DNA of 64,000 bases from Giesbergeria anulus (GTDB taxonomy: Bacteria > Pseudomonadota > Gammaproteobacteria > Burkholderiales > Burkholderiaceae_C). The stretch is taken from positions 1 through 64,000 of the forward strand of contig NZ_FOGD01000002.1 of the NCBI RefSeq assembly GCF_900111115.1. The letters run 5' to 3'. Both the position numbers and the translations under genes were made by a program. The notes beneath the pieces were generated by a model. It saw only the letters and a program-made list of their open reading frames with translations, was not told where the DNA came from and searched no databases. Shown one piece after another: positions 1 to 8,564 of the stretch (position 1 is its first letter; every line of letters starts with the position of its first letter).

Positions 1-1
1 C

Positions 2-580
2 TCGGATCTACGCTCCATCATTGGCGTCGCCCAAGGTAGACAAGGCCAGCCCAGCGCCGTGATTCTGGACGGACGCACTTTGCAGTCGAGCTGTGAGAGT
101 GGCCCTCGGGCCGGTTATGACGGCTACAAGCGCAGGCGTGGCAGCAAGGTACATATGGCAGTCGATACGTTGGGGCATTTGCTGGCTTTGCATGTGACAC
201 CTGCCGATGAGCAAGAGCGTGCGCAGGTGCAGGTGCTGTGTGAAGCCGTGCAAGAGGTCACTGGGGAGACGGTGAAGTTAGCGTGGGCTGATCAGGGCTA
301 TACAGGGGAGAAGGCCCGCAGTGATGCCCAAACGCATGGTGTGCAGTTGGAAGTGGTCAAGTTGCCAGAGGCGAAGAAGGGCTTTGTACTGCTGCCTAGG
401 AGCTGGGTGGTCGAGCACAGCTTTGGATGGCTGGCGAGGTTTCGCCGGTTGGCCAGGGACTACGAGCGGTTGCCACAGGTGTTGGGTGGGTTGCACTTTC
501 TGGTCTTTGTAATACTGATGCTGCCAGCAGCGACCCGGATATTGGCTACCGCTGGGAGTTCACAACACGCTCTAACCTAG
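2..580 (+). CDS. IS5-family transposase, C-terminal part (partial at window edge)
   Basis: The reading frame is open to the left edge of the window, so only the C-terminal part of a DDE transposase is seen. The visible part holds the first acidic segment (ILDGRT), the [18 protein letters not shown] stretch typical of IS5-group enzymes, the second Asp (WADQGYTGE) and the last Glu region ([16 protein letters not shown] followed by DYERLP). The tail after LVFVILML does not look like a usual transposase ending. The stop codon lies inside the attC-like site at 570-629, which suggests the IS end was joined to a cassette array. Whether the element is intact cannot be judged from this window. Confidence 0.85.
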   Translation, partial: SDLRSIIGVAQGRQGQPSAVILDGRTLQSSCESGPRAGYDGYKRRRGSKVHMAVDTLGHLLALHVTPADEQERAQVQVLCEAVQEVTGETVKLAWADQGYTGEKARSDAQTHGVQLEVVKLPEAKKGFVLLPRSWVVEHSFGWLARFRRLARDYERLPQVLGGLHFLVFVILMLPAATRILATAGSSQHALT

Positions 581-629
581 TAGTCAAGCCGACCCACCTT
601 CGGCAGACAGCTTACTTTCAACGTTAGAC
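570..629 (+). repeat. attC-like integron recombination site (59-base element)
   Basis: A CTCTAAC heptamer at 570-576 and a GTTAGAC heptamer at 623-629 are near-perfect inverted partners spaced to give a 60-bp site. GTTAGAC fits the GTTRRRY core. The inner part has TCAAGCCGA on the left and AGCTTAC on the right, as in many attC sites. The next gene starts 5 bp after the right core, the usual cassette arrangement. No integrase gene is in the window. The call rests on pattern only. Confidence 0.5.
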
Positions 630-633
630 TGCA

Positions 634-1170
634 ATGAAACCACGCGCCATACTCTCCGATGTACCTCCAGAAAGTGCAATCAATGCACGACTATCCGGTG
701 CATATTTTCACGATTCCTACGTTATTTCTGTTCACGACACTACGCCCACGGCACTCAACTATTTTTTAACTGCTCTGGCAAATACCCCATCTTGGGTTAA
801 TTTGCTCATGACGTTGCGAAACAAGATCGTTCGATTTTTCGGCTTAAAGGATCTTGGTGATCTCGGAAATTTGAATCTCTCAAAACCAGCGTCAACTTAT
901 ACGTCAGGTGATCGTGTCGGCATCTTTACACTTATTTCCAATTCACCTAATGAGGCACTGCTTGGAGATCGCGACAAACATCTGGATGTTGTGCTGTCTG
1001 TCTACAAAAATCCGCTTGATCGAAGCGGCATTCAGTCCATCTCAGTGACAACAGTGGTTCATATCCATAATCTGTGGGGGCGGATTTATATGTTTCCGGT
1101 CACGCCACTGCACAGACTCATTGCACCAGCAGTGCTCAATCGCATCATAGATGGAAAAAATTCGGTTTAA
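634..1170 (+). CDS. DUF2867 family protein (putative gene cassette)
   Basis: A 178-residue protein resembling the DUF2867 family, recognised from the segment with YFHDSYVI, the FGLKDLGDL region and the C-terminal half with LDVVLSVYKNP. No catalytic motif or signal peptide is visible and the function is unknown. The ATG lies just after the attC-like core at 623-629. The gene is clearly more AT-rich than the sulfate operon downstream. It is followed by another CTCTAAC heptamer at 1178-1184 and a GNAT gene. This fits a mobile cassette rather than a resident gene. Confidence 0.7.
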   Translation: MKPRAILSDVPPESAINARLSGAYFHDSYVISVHDTTPTALNYFLTALANTPSWVNLLMTLRNKIVRFFGLKDLGDLGNLNLSKPASTYTSGDRVGIFTLISNSPNEALLGDRDKHLDVVLSVYKNPLDRSGIQSISVTTVVHIHNLWGRIYMFPVTPLHRLIAPAVLNRIIDGKNSV

Positions 1171-1239
1171 CGCCATGCTCTAACAAACAGCTTGCAGTTA
1201 CTACTTGCTTTATTTCATTAGGTTTCATAGGAGCACACC

Positions 1240-1671
1240 GTGCCGCTCATTTGGTCACATTCAATCGAAGACATCGACTGGAATGAACTTGCTGCCCTTT
1301 ACCATTCCGCACCTCTCAGAAATAAAAATCCGAGTGGGCTAAAGACAGCATTCACGAACAGCATTTTCAAATGTTTCGTCTACGAAGATGGAAAACTAAT
1401 TGGCGCAGGGAGAGCACTGGCTGATGGAGCCGACTGCTCATACATCTGCGACGTCGCGCTGCTTCCCAGCCATCAAGGTCTTGGCCTTGGAAAGCAGATC
1501 GTTGCCAAACTGCTGGAGTTATCCAGAGGGCACAAGAAGATTATTCTTTACTCGGTACCCGGCAAGGAGTCGTTTTACCAGAAGCTGGGGTTTAAACGCA
1601 TGAGTACTGCAATGGCTATCTTTGAAAACCAAGCTGGGGCGCTGGAGCAAGGGTATATCAATGAAACCTAG
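1240..1671 (+). CDS. GNAT family N-acetyltransferase
   Basis: A 143-residue single-domain acetyltransferase. The acetyl-CoA binding region is visible as VALLPSHQGLGLGKQIVAKL (Q/RxxGxG/A type loop near residues 78-90), and the C-terminal strand as FYQKLGFKRM. The GTG start is chosen because a good ribosome site (AGGAG) stands 8 bp upstream. The substrate is unknown; such small GNATs often modify small amines or peptides. Its base composition matches the DUF2867 gene before it, and the two look like neighbouring cassettes. Confidence 0.85.
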   Translation: MPLIWSHSIEDIDWNELAALYHSAPLRNKNPSGLKTAFTNSIFKCFVYEDGKLIGAGRALADGADCSYICDVALLPSHQGLGLGKQIVAKLLELSRGHKKIILYSVPGKESFYQKLGFKRMSTAMAIFENQAGALEQGYINET

Positions 1672-1683
1672 CCTTGCGCTCTA

Positions 1684-1718
1684 AGGGATGCTGTGCCAAA
1701 GAGCGGCGCAGCGTCCCT
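1684..1718. terminator. Hairpin between convergent GNAT gene and dsbB
   Basis: The arms at 1684-1697 and 1705-1718 (AGGGATGCTGTGCC and GGCGCAGCGTCCCT) pair over 14 positions, two of them G-U. The hairpin sits between two converging genes, 2 bp from the dsbB stop codon. No long T-run follows, so it may be a weak two-way terminator or the arm of a degraded attC site. Confidence 0.5.
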
Positions 1719-1720
1719 GA

Positions 1721-2248
1721 TTAAGAAGCCGTAACGCGGCTATTGCGGCGCAGCAAGGCCACGAGCAGCGCCGTCAATACCACGCTGAAGCTGGCAAAAG
1801 CCACAAATGACCAGTTGGCAATGGAGCCGCCCAAAAATGTCCAGTCGATGGCGGTGCAATCGCCGGAGCCTCGGAAAATCATGGGCAAGGCGCGGCTGAT
1901 GGGGTAGTTTTCGATCATGCCGTAAAAGTCGCGGCCACAGGTGGCTACCTCTGGGGGATACCATTGCAACCAGCTTTGGCGCGCAGCGGTAAAGGCTCCA
2001 AAATCAGCGGCCAGCAAGCCCGCCACCGACCAGCCCATCTGCCAGCCTCGGCCCTCACGCAAGCTGGCGATGCCGGTGGTGATAGCCACCAGCAGCAGCG
2101 CATAGCGTTGCACGATACACATCGGGCAAGGCTCCAGCCCTAAGCCATGCTGCAAATAAGCACCAAAAGCGAGCATAGCCACACAGGTGGCTGCCGTTAG
2201 CAGCAGCACGCGGCGGGAAAGCCCAGCCAAGCAGTTCAAAAATACCAT
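1721..2248 (-). CDS. dsbB: Disulfide bond formation protein DsbB
   Basis: An inner-membrane quinone reductase that reoxidises DsbA. Four membrane segments are visible. The first redox pair is CPMC, in the segment LEPCPMCIVQRYALL. The second cysteine pair lies in the large periplasmic loop, one in VATCGRDFYG and one in GSGDCTAIDW. The start is set at the ATG at 2248 because AAGGA stands 5 bp upstream; an in-frame ATG exists up to 2284. The gene follows cysA on the same strand by about 45 bp and could be cotranscribed with the sulfate operon, which is not a usual partner. Confidence 0.93.
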   Translation of the reverse strand: MVFLNCLAGLSRRVLLLTAATCVAMLAFGAYLQHGLGLEPCPMCIVQRYALLLVAITTGIASLREGRGWQMGWSVAGLLAADFGAFTAARQSWLQWYPPEVATCGRDFYGMIENYPISRALPMIFRGSGDCTAIDWTFLGGSIANWSFVAFASFSVVLTALLVALLRRNSRVTAS

Positions 2249-2294
2249 ATCCATCCTTGTGGCTGCCACTGGGCCGCCCAGCATGGCAGCAAAC

Positions 2295-3419
2295 TCAGAT
2301 ATTGGCAGCTTGATCTAGAAAAACACGCGCACGCCGGGGAGTGACCACCAGCGTCTCGCCTTCACGCAGGCCCATCTCTTTGAACTGTTGCGCTGGGATT
2401 TGCGCTTCAATCAAGGCTTCGGGGGCTGCATTGTCTGCGGGTTTGGCATCGTCCACCGGAATAAGTTCCAGCCGGGCAATCGGCCCGACCACAATGGCCC
2501 GGCTTAGTTGCGCCACAATGCCCCGTGGGCGGCCCTGCGCATCCAGCCCAGCGCCAACGGCGTAACGCTCCACATCCAAATCATGTGGCCGCACATAGGC
2601 AAACGCCTTGGCATTTTGCGCCGCGCTGTGCTCTGGTGAATCGAGTTCCATGCCCTCCAAATGCACCAGCCCCTCATGGGCGCGGCCATGAAACAGGTTC
2701 ACATCGCCCAAAAAGCCATAGACAAACGGACTCGCAGGGTGCTCCCAGACTTCTTGCGGCGAGCCGCTTTGTTCGATTTTTCCTTGGTTAATCACCACCA
2801 CGCGGTCAGCCACTTCTAGCGCTTCTTCTTGGTCGTGCGTCACAAAGATGCTGGTGACGTGCAGCTCATCGTGCAGGCGGCGCAGCCAGCGGCGCAATTC
2901 TTTGCGCACCTTGGCATCGAGGGCACCAAAAGGCTCATCAAGCAGCAGCACCTTGGGTTCTACCGCCAAAGCACGGGCCAGAGCAATACGCTGGCGTTGG
3001 CCGCCAGAGAGCTGCGAGGGGTAGCGGTCGGCAATCCAATCGAGTTGCACCAGCTTAAGCAGATCGGTGACTTTTTTCTTGATCTGCGCTTCGCTGGGGC
3101 GCTCGTTGCGTGGCTTGACGCGCAGGCCAAAGGCGACGTTCTCAAACACCGTCATGTGCCGAAACAGCGCATAGTGCTGGAACACAAAGCCCACGCCCCG
3201 GTCGCGCACATGGACATCGGTGGTGTCTTCACCCGAAAAATGGATGGTGCCAACATCGGGCGTTTCTAGCCCGGCAATGATGCGCAGCAAAGTGGTTTTG
3301 CCACAACCTGACGGCCCCAGCAGGGCGATCAGCTCGCCGGACTCGATGTCTAAGCTGACGTCGCGCAGGGCTTGAAAGGTGCCAAACTGCTTGCTGATAT
3401 TGCGGATTTCAATGCTCAT
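2295..3419 (-). CDS. cysA: Sulfate/thiosulfate import ATP-binding protein CysA
   Basis: The 374-residue ATPase of the sulfate/thiosulfate ABC importer. The Walker A motif is GPSGCGKTT (about residue 34), the signature [15 protein letters not shown], the Walker B motif [12 protein letters not shown], and the switch histidine is in [11 protein letters not shown]-terminal TOBE-like region (from about residue 240) is present, as usual for CysA. It is the last transporter gene of a minus-strand operon cysP-cysT-cysW-cysA and starts 13 bp after cysW ends. It works on the cytoplasmic face with CysT and CysW. Confidence 0.96.
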   Translation of the reverse strand: MSIEIRNISKQFGTFQALRDVSLDIESGELIALLGPSGCGKTTLLRIIAGLETPDVGTIHFSGEDTTDVHVRDRGVGFVFQHYALFRHMTVFENVAFGLRVKPRNERPSEAQIKKKVTDLLKLVQLDWIADRYPSQLSGGQRQRIALARALAVEPKVLLLDEPFGALDAKVRKELRRWLRRLHDELHVTSIFVTHDQEEALEVADRVVVINQGKIEQSGSPQEVWEHPASPFVYGFLGDVNLFHGRAHEGLVHLEGMELDSPEHSAAQNAKAFAYVRPHDLDVERYAVGAGLDAQGRPRGIVAQLSRAIVVGPIARLELIPVDDAKPADNAAPEALIEAQIPAQQFKEMGLREGETLVVTPRRARVFLDQAANI

Positions 3420-3432
3420 GGTGGGTTCTCTT

Positions 3433-4347
3433 TCAGCGCGCCGTCGGGGCTGTGGCCGGTGTGGGCCGCTCAGGGGGCAGTTCTGCCGCTGCTTTCATGG
3501 CCTGCTCGTTGCGCCATTCGGCCACGGATTTGATGACCAAGGTAATCAACGCCAGCAGCGCCAGCAGGGAGGCCGCAGCAAAGGCCGCTACCGATTGGTA
3601 CTCGTTGTACAAAATTTCAACATGCAAGGGCAGGGTGTTGGTCTGGCCCCGGATATGGCCCGAGACCACCGATACCGCGCCAAACTCGCCCATGGCACGG
3701 GCATTGCACAAAATCACGCCATACAGCAGCCCCCATTTGATGTTGGGCAGGGTGACATACCAAAAGGTCTGCCAGCCGCTGGCCCCCAGCACAATGGCGG
3801 CTTGCTCTTCATCGTTGCCTTGGGCCTGCATCAGCGGGATCAACTCGCGGGCAATGAACGGGAAGGTGACAAAGATGGTCGCCAACACAATGCCCGGCAC
3901 CGCAAAGATGATTTTGATATCGTGCTCTTGCAACCACGGGCCAATCCAGCCTTGGGCACCAAACATCAGCACATAGACCAGCCCGGCCACCACCGGCGAG
4001 ACTGAAAACGGCAGATCGACCAGCGTGGTTAAAAACGCCTTGCCTTTGAATTCGTACTTGGCAATGCACCACGCTGCCGCGACGCCAAACACCAAATTGA
4101 GCGGGAGGGCAATGGCCGCTGCAATCAAAGTGAGCTTAATGGCTGACCAGGCATCCGGCTCGGTCAGGCCCGCAAAATAGGCACCAAAGCCTTTGCGCAG
4201 GGCTTCGGTAAACACTGCCGCCAACGGCAACACCAAAAACAGCAGCACAAAGGCCAGCGCCACGCTGATGAGCGTATAGCGCACCCAAGCGGCTTCGGTG
4301 GTGCCCGCCTTGGCGCGGCGCACGGTACGGGTAGGGGCGGCACTCAT
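3433..4347 (-). CDS. cysW: Sulfate/thiosulfate ABC transporter permease CysW
   Basis: An inner-membrane permease of about 304 residues with six predicted membrane segments. The ABC-permease coupling loop is seen as [20 protein letters not shown] and the following [11 protein letters not shown]. The start is placed at 4347 because it gives a 4-base ATGA overlap with the end of cysT, the normal arrangement for translational coupling; the longer frame to 4377 would run into cysT. It forms the heterodimeric channel with CysT. Confidence 0.95.
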   Translation of the reverse strand: MSAAPTRTVRRAKAGTTEAAWVRYTLISVALAFVLLFLVLPLAAVFTEALRKGFGAYFAGLTEPDAWSAIKLTLIAAAIALPLNLVFGVAAAWCIAKYEFKGKAFLTTLVDLPFSVSPVVAGLVYVLMFGAQGWIGPWLQEHDIKIIFAVPGIVLATIFVTFPFIARELIPLMQAQGNDEEQAAIVLGASGWQTFWYVTLPNIKWGLLYGVILCNARAMGEFGAVSVVSGHIRGQTNTLPLHVEILYNEYQSVAAFAAASLLALLALITLVIKSVAEWRNEQAMKAAAELPPERPTPATAPTAR

Positions 4348-5237
4348 GCGGGGGCTCCGGCGTGGCGGCGCTGCCAAGCTTGCAGCGCATTGATAACGAG
4401 CAACAAGGTGAACGAGATGACCAACATCACCACCGCCACGGCGGTGGCACCAGCGTAGTCGTACTGCTCTAGCTTACCGATGATGATGAGCGGCGTGATC
4501 TCCGAGATCATGGGCATATTGCCTGCAATAAAGATCACGGAACCATATTCCCCTACTGCACGGGCAAAGGCCATGGCAAAGCCGGTCATCAGCGCTGGGG
4601 TCACGGTGGGCAAAATCACTTTGTAAAAAATCTGCCAGCGCGTAGCACCCAGACTGGTGGCGGCTTCTTCGAGTTCTTTTTCTGCGTCTTCGAGCACCGG
4701 CTGCACGGTACGCACAACAAACGGCAGGCCAATAAAGATCAGTGCAATCACAATACCTGCCGGTTTGAAGGCCAACTGGATACCCAGTGGCTCCAGATAC
4801 TGGCCCACCCAGCCATTGCCTGCCAACAGCGCTGTGAGCGAGATACCCGCCACCGCCGTGGGCAGGGCAAAAGGCAAATCAACCAGCGCATCGACGATTT
4901 TTTTACCCGGAAACGGGTAGCGCACCAGCACCCAAGCAATCAGCAGGCCAAACACCAGATTGACCAGTGCCGCCAGCAGCGAAGCCCCAAAGGTGAGCTG
5001 GTAAGAGGCCACAACGCGGGGCGAACTGATGGCTTCCCAAAATTGGGGCCAAGTGAGGGTGAAGGTTTTGAACAGCAGCGCCGACAGCGGGATCAGCACA
5101 ATGATGCTGAGATAAAAAAGTGTGTAGCCTAGGGTCAGGCCAAAGCCGGGCAGCACCCGTTTGGCTTTGCCAGATGTACGGCGGGGCGCAGCAGCCCCCG
5201 CCGCACCCAGCGGTGCGGAAGACGTGGCAGTGTTCAT
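4344..5237 (-). CDS. cysT: Sulfate/thiosulfate ABC transporter permease CysT (CysU)
   Basis: A 297-residue permease, the first of the two channel subunits. About six membrane segments are visible. The coupling loop reads [20 protein letters not shown], then [12 protein letters not shown]. The N-terminal 30 residues are Ala/Ser/Gly-rich and cytoplasmic. It starts 3 bp after the binding-protein gene ends and overlaps cysW by 4 bases, so the operon is tightly coupled. Confidence 0.95.
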   Translation of the reverse strand: MNTATSSAPLGAAGAAAPRRTSGKAKRVLPGFGLTLGYTLFYLSIIVLIPLSALLFKTFTLTWPQFWEAISSPRVVASYQLTFGASLLAALVNLVFGLLIAWVLVRYPFPGKKIVDALVDLPFALPTAVAGISLTALLAGNGWVGQYLEPLGIQLAFKPAGIVIALIFIGLPFVVRTVQPVLEDAEKELEEAATSLGATRWQIFYKVILPTVTPALMTGFAMAFARAVGEYGSVIFIAGNMPMISEITPLIIIGKLEQYDYAGATAVAVVMLVISFTLLLVINALQAWQRRHAGAPA

Positions 5238-5240
5238 AGC

Positions 5241-6245
5241 TTATTTAGCGCCGGGCGTGTAGAGCTTGTCGAACTGGCCGCCGTCGTTAAAGTGGACTTT
5301 TTGCGCTTCACCCAAAGAGCCAAAATACTTGGCTACCGTGAACTGCTTGAGCGGCTTGAACGTGGTGGCGTGCTTTTTAAGCACGGTTTCAGAGCGGGGG
5401 CGCAGCGCGTGTTTGGCGGCGATTTCTTGCGCTTCGTCTGAGTAGAGATAGTTCAGATAGGCTTTAGCCACATCGCCCGTGCCCTTCTTGGCTACCGTGC
5501 GCTCGACGACAGCCACTGGGTTTTCTGCAACGATACTGGCGGATGGGTAAACGGCATCCACCTTGCCCGCACCAAACTCGCGGTCAATGGACAGCACTTC
5601 GGATTCAAAGGTGATGAGCACATCGCCAATGTTGCGTTGCAAGAAAATGGCCGTAGCATCGCGCCCGCCCTTACCCAGCACCGGCACGTTTTTATACAGT
5701 TTGCTCACAAACTCCGCCGCTTGGGCATCGGTGCCGCCCTTTTCACGCACGGCACCCCAAGCAGCCAGATAGGCATAGCGGCCATTGCCGCCGGTTTTGG
5801 GGTTGACCACAATCACTTGCACACCGGGCTTGGTCAGGTCATCCCAATCTTTGATATTTTTGGGGTTGCCATTGCGCACCAAAAACAGCATGGTGGAGGT
5901 GGTGGGCGAGGCATCGTGCGGAAATTTTTTCGCCCAGTCTTTGGCTACGACGCCATTGGCGGCCAGAAACTCGATGTCAGTCGTGGTGTTCATGGTGACG
6001 ACATCAGCGGCCAAACCATCGTTCACCGCCCGCGCTTGGGCGCTAGAGCCACCGTGGGCTTGGTCAATTTTGACGTCCTTGCCGGTGGTTTTTTTGTAGT
6101 GGGCCACAAAGGCCGGGTTGTAGTCTTTGTAAAACTCGCGTGCTACATCGTACGAGGCGTTGAGCAGCGTTGTCTGTGCCGAGGCCATGCCACCGACCGC
6201 CAGCGCGGCTGCCGCCAAAAGGGACTTGAGTTGGAAAGAGGTCAT
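5241..6245 (-). CDS. cysP: Periplasmic sulfate-binding protein
   Basis: The solute-binding protein of the sulfate importer, about 334 residues. The start at 6245 gives a clean signal peptide ending in GGMASAQ; the frame extends upstream to 6314 without a plausible leader. Family landmarks are LLNASYDVAREFYKDYN near the mature N-terminus, the GGSSAQARAV ligand loop and NPKTGGNGRYAYLAAW. Sequence alone does not separate the Sbp and CysP types. It is the first gene of the operon, with a conserved box about 62 bp upstream (6307-6336). Confidence 0.93.
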   Translation of the reverse strand: MTSFQLKSLLAAAALAVGGMASAQTTLLNASYDVAREFYKDYNPAFVAHYKKTTGKDVKIDQAHGGSSAQARAVNDGLAADVVTMNTTTDIEFLAANGVVAKDWAKKFPHDASPTTSTMLFLVRNGNPKNIKDWDDLTKPGVQVIVVNPKTGGNGRYAYLAAWGAVREKGGTDAQAAEFVSKLYKNVPVLGKGGRDATAIFLQRNIGDVLITFESEVLSIDREFGAGKVDAVYPSASIVAENPVAVVERTVAKKGTGDVAKAYLNYLYSDEAQEIAAKHALRPRSETVLKKHATTFKPLKQFTVAKYFGSLGEAQKVHFNDGGQFDKLYTPGAK

Positions 6246-6306
6246 GGTTGCACTCACAGGAAAAACAAAACAGACAAGATGGCACGATTTTGCCGCAGCC
6301 ACCCTC

Positions 6307-6336
6307 AAAACCAAAAGAACATATTCTTGTTAATTT
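6307..6336 (-). promoter_or_regulatory. AT-rich box upstream of cysP, shared with the 6936 gene
   Basis: The plus strand reads AAAACC-AAAAGAACATATT then CTTGTTAATTTAT. Almost the same sequence occurs at 6989-7018 before the next minus-strand gene, at a similar distance from its start. An 8-bp inverted repeat, ATATTCTT (6321-6328) and AAGAATAT (6347-6354), overlaps it. A CysB-type LysR regulator is the natural candidate for a sulfate operon, but the binding protein is not shown by the sequence. Confidence 0.5.
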
Positions 6337-6363
6337 ATCTATCAAAAAGAATATAAAGGATGC

Positions 6364-6936
6364 TTACCCACACGCAGTGGACACCGCAGAGCTACCGCCC
6401 CAATCGAGCTCTCCGGTGAGCGATTGCAACAAGGCCATGCCCAACGGCCACTCGCCATAACCCGACTCAATGTTGATATGACCCGCGTTTTGCAGGCGCA
6501 CAAACTCGCTACCCCAAGCACGGGCATAGGCACCGGCCAAACGAATCGGGCAGTAGGGATCGTTGCTGCTAGCCACCACAATGCTGCGGTAGGGCAGTGG
6601 CGCATAGGGCACCGGGGCAAAATCGCTCAAGATAGCACGCCGCTCTGGATCAGCTGGGGCCACCAACAACGCCCCACGCACCCGTGCTGCGGCTTCGGCC
6701 CCGATATGGATGCTGGCGATGCAGCCTAGGCTGTGCGCTACCAGCACTACCGGATGCGGTGCGGCCAGCACGGTTTTTTCTAGTTGCCCGACCCACGCCG
6801 TGCGCGATGGGGTGATCCAGTCGTCTTGCACCACACGCGAGGCACCATCCAAGCGCTGCGCCCACAGGGTTTGCCAATGGCCGGGGCCTGAGTCGCGCCA
6901 GCCCGGAACGATGATGGTGGAGGTACGGGAAGTCAC
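6364..6936 (-). CDS. RBBP9/YdeN family serine hydrolase
   Basis: A 190-residue alpha/beta hydrolase of the RBBP9/YdeN group. The start is typical (IIVPGWRDSGPGHWQ). The nucleophile elbow is VAHSLG, the acid is in ASSNDPYC, and the catalytic His is in NAGHIN. The substrate is unknown. It lies upstream of the sulfate operon on the same strand, 118 bp from the cysP start, and has its own copy of the box found before cysP, so a role in sulfur supply is inferred. Confidence 0.88.
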   Translation of the reverse strand: MTSRTSTIIVPGWRDSGPGHWQTLWAQRLDGASRVVQDDWITPSRTAWVGQLEKTVLAAPHPVVLVAHSLGCIASIHIGAEAAARVRGALLVAPADPERRAILSDFAPVPYAPLPYRSIVVASSNDPYCPIRLAGAYARAWGSEFVRLQNAGHINIESGYGEWPLGMALLQSLTGELDWGGSSAVSTACG

Positions 6937-6988
6937 GCTTGCAGTCTCGGGAAGGTTGCCATATGGTTGATTCTGCGGCGCACTCTTT

Positions 6989-7018
6989 AAAACCCAAAAG
7001 AATATATTTCTCTTAATT
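6989..7018 (-). promoter_or_regulatory. Second copy of the cysP-type box
   Basis: The plus strand reads AAAACCCAAAAGAATATATT then TCTCTTAATTCAT, close to the copy at 6307-6336. It stands about 53 bp before the start of the RBBP9-like hydrolase. The repeat of both sequence and spacing points to one regulator for the two units. Confidence 0.5.
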
Positions 7019-7112
7019 CATACTTAAAAAATCTAACACCAGCCGCAGCAGACCCACACAGCAACCGCTGCCGTTAGGGCGGCTAGGATGTCTCATCTCA
7101 AAAATTTGAACT

Positions 7113-7352
7113 ATGCGTACCCTTTTTACTATCGTGGCCTTGGTGCTGGCGCTGGCCGTGGTTGGCTTGCTGGCACGTCAGCAGTTGTCCGGCTCCCACA
7201 GCGCCGTATCCGGGTTGCCCACTGCACCCGGCGTCGCCCCTGGTGCCAATATGGGCCATGCTGCGCCACCCGCCCAACAGGTGCAGCAAGTCAAGCAGAC
7301 CGTCGATGCGCTGATGCAGCAGCCCCGCGTCCTACCCGACGACACCAAATAA
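7113..7352 (+). CDS. Small membrane-anchored protein of unknown function
   Basis: A 79-residue protein with one N-terminal hydrophobic helix (TIVALVLALAVVGLLA) followed by a short soluble tail rich in Pro, Gln and Ala. It has no cysteine and no recognised domain. The gene ends 3 bp before tadA and probably shares its transcript. I recall similar small proteins before tadA in related bacteria, but I cannot verify this here. Confidence 0.7.
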   Translation: MRTLFTIVALVLALAVVGLLARQQLSGSHSAVSGLPTAPGVAPGANMGHAAPPAQQVQQVKQTVDALMQQPRVLPDDTK

Positions 7353-8516
<1,164 letters not shown>

Positions 8517-8564
8517 GTTCTTTGCGGGCTGGGATAATTAGCGATTCTCTAAAAAGTCGCTGCC

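Noticed and set aside
1178-1223. A second attC site between the DUF2867 and GNAT genes
   Set aside because: The left core is good, but the right core is ATTAGGT, the site is only 46 bp long and the inner stem is poor. Kept as part of a finding, not as a feature.
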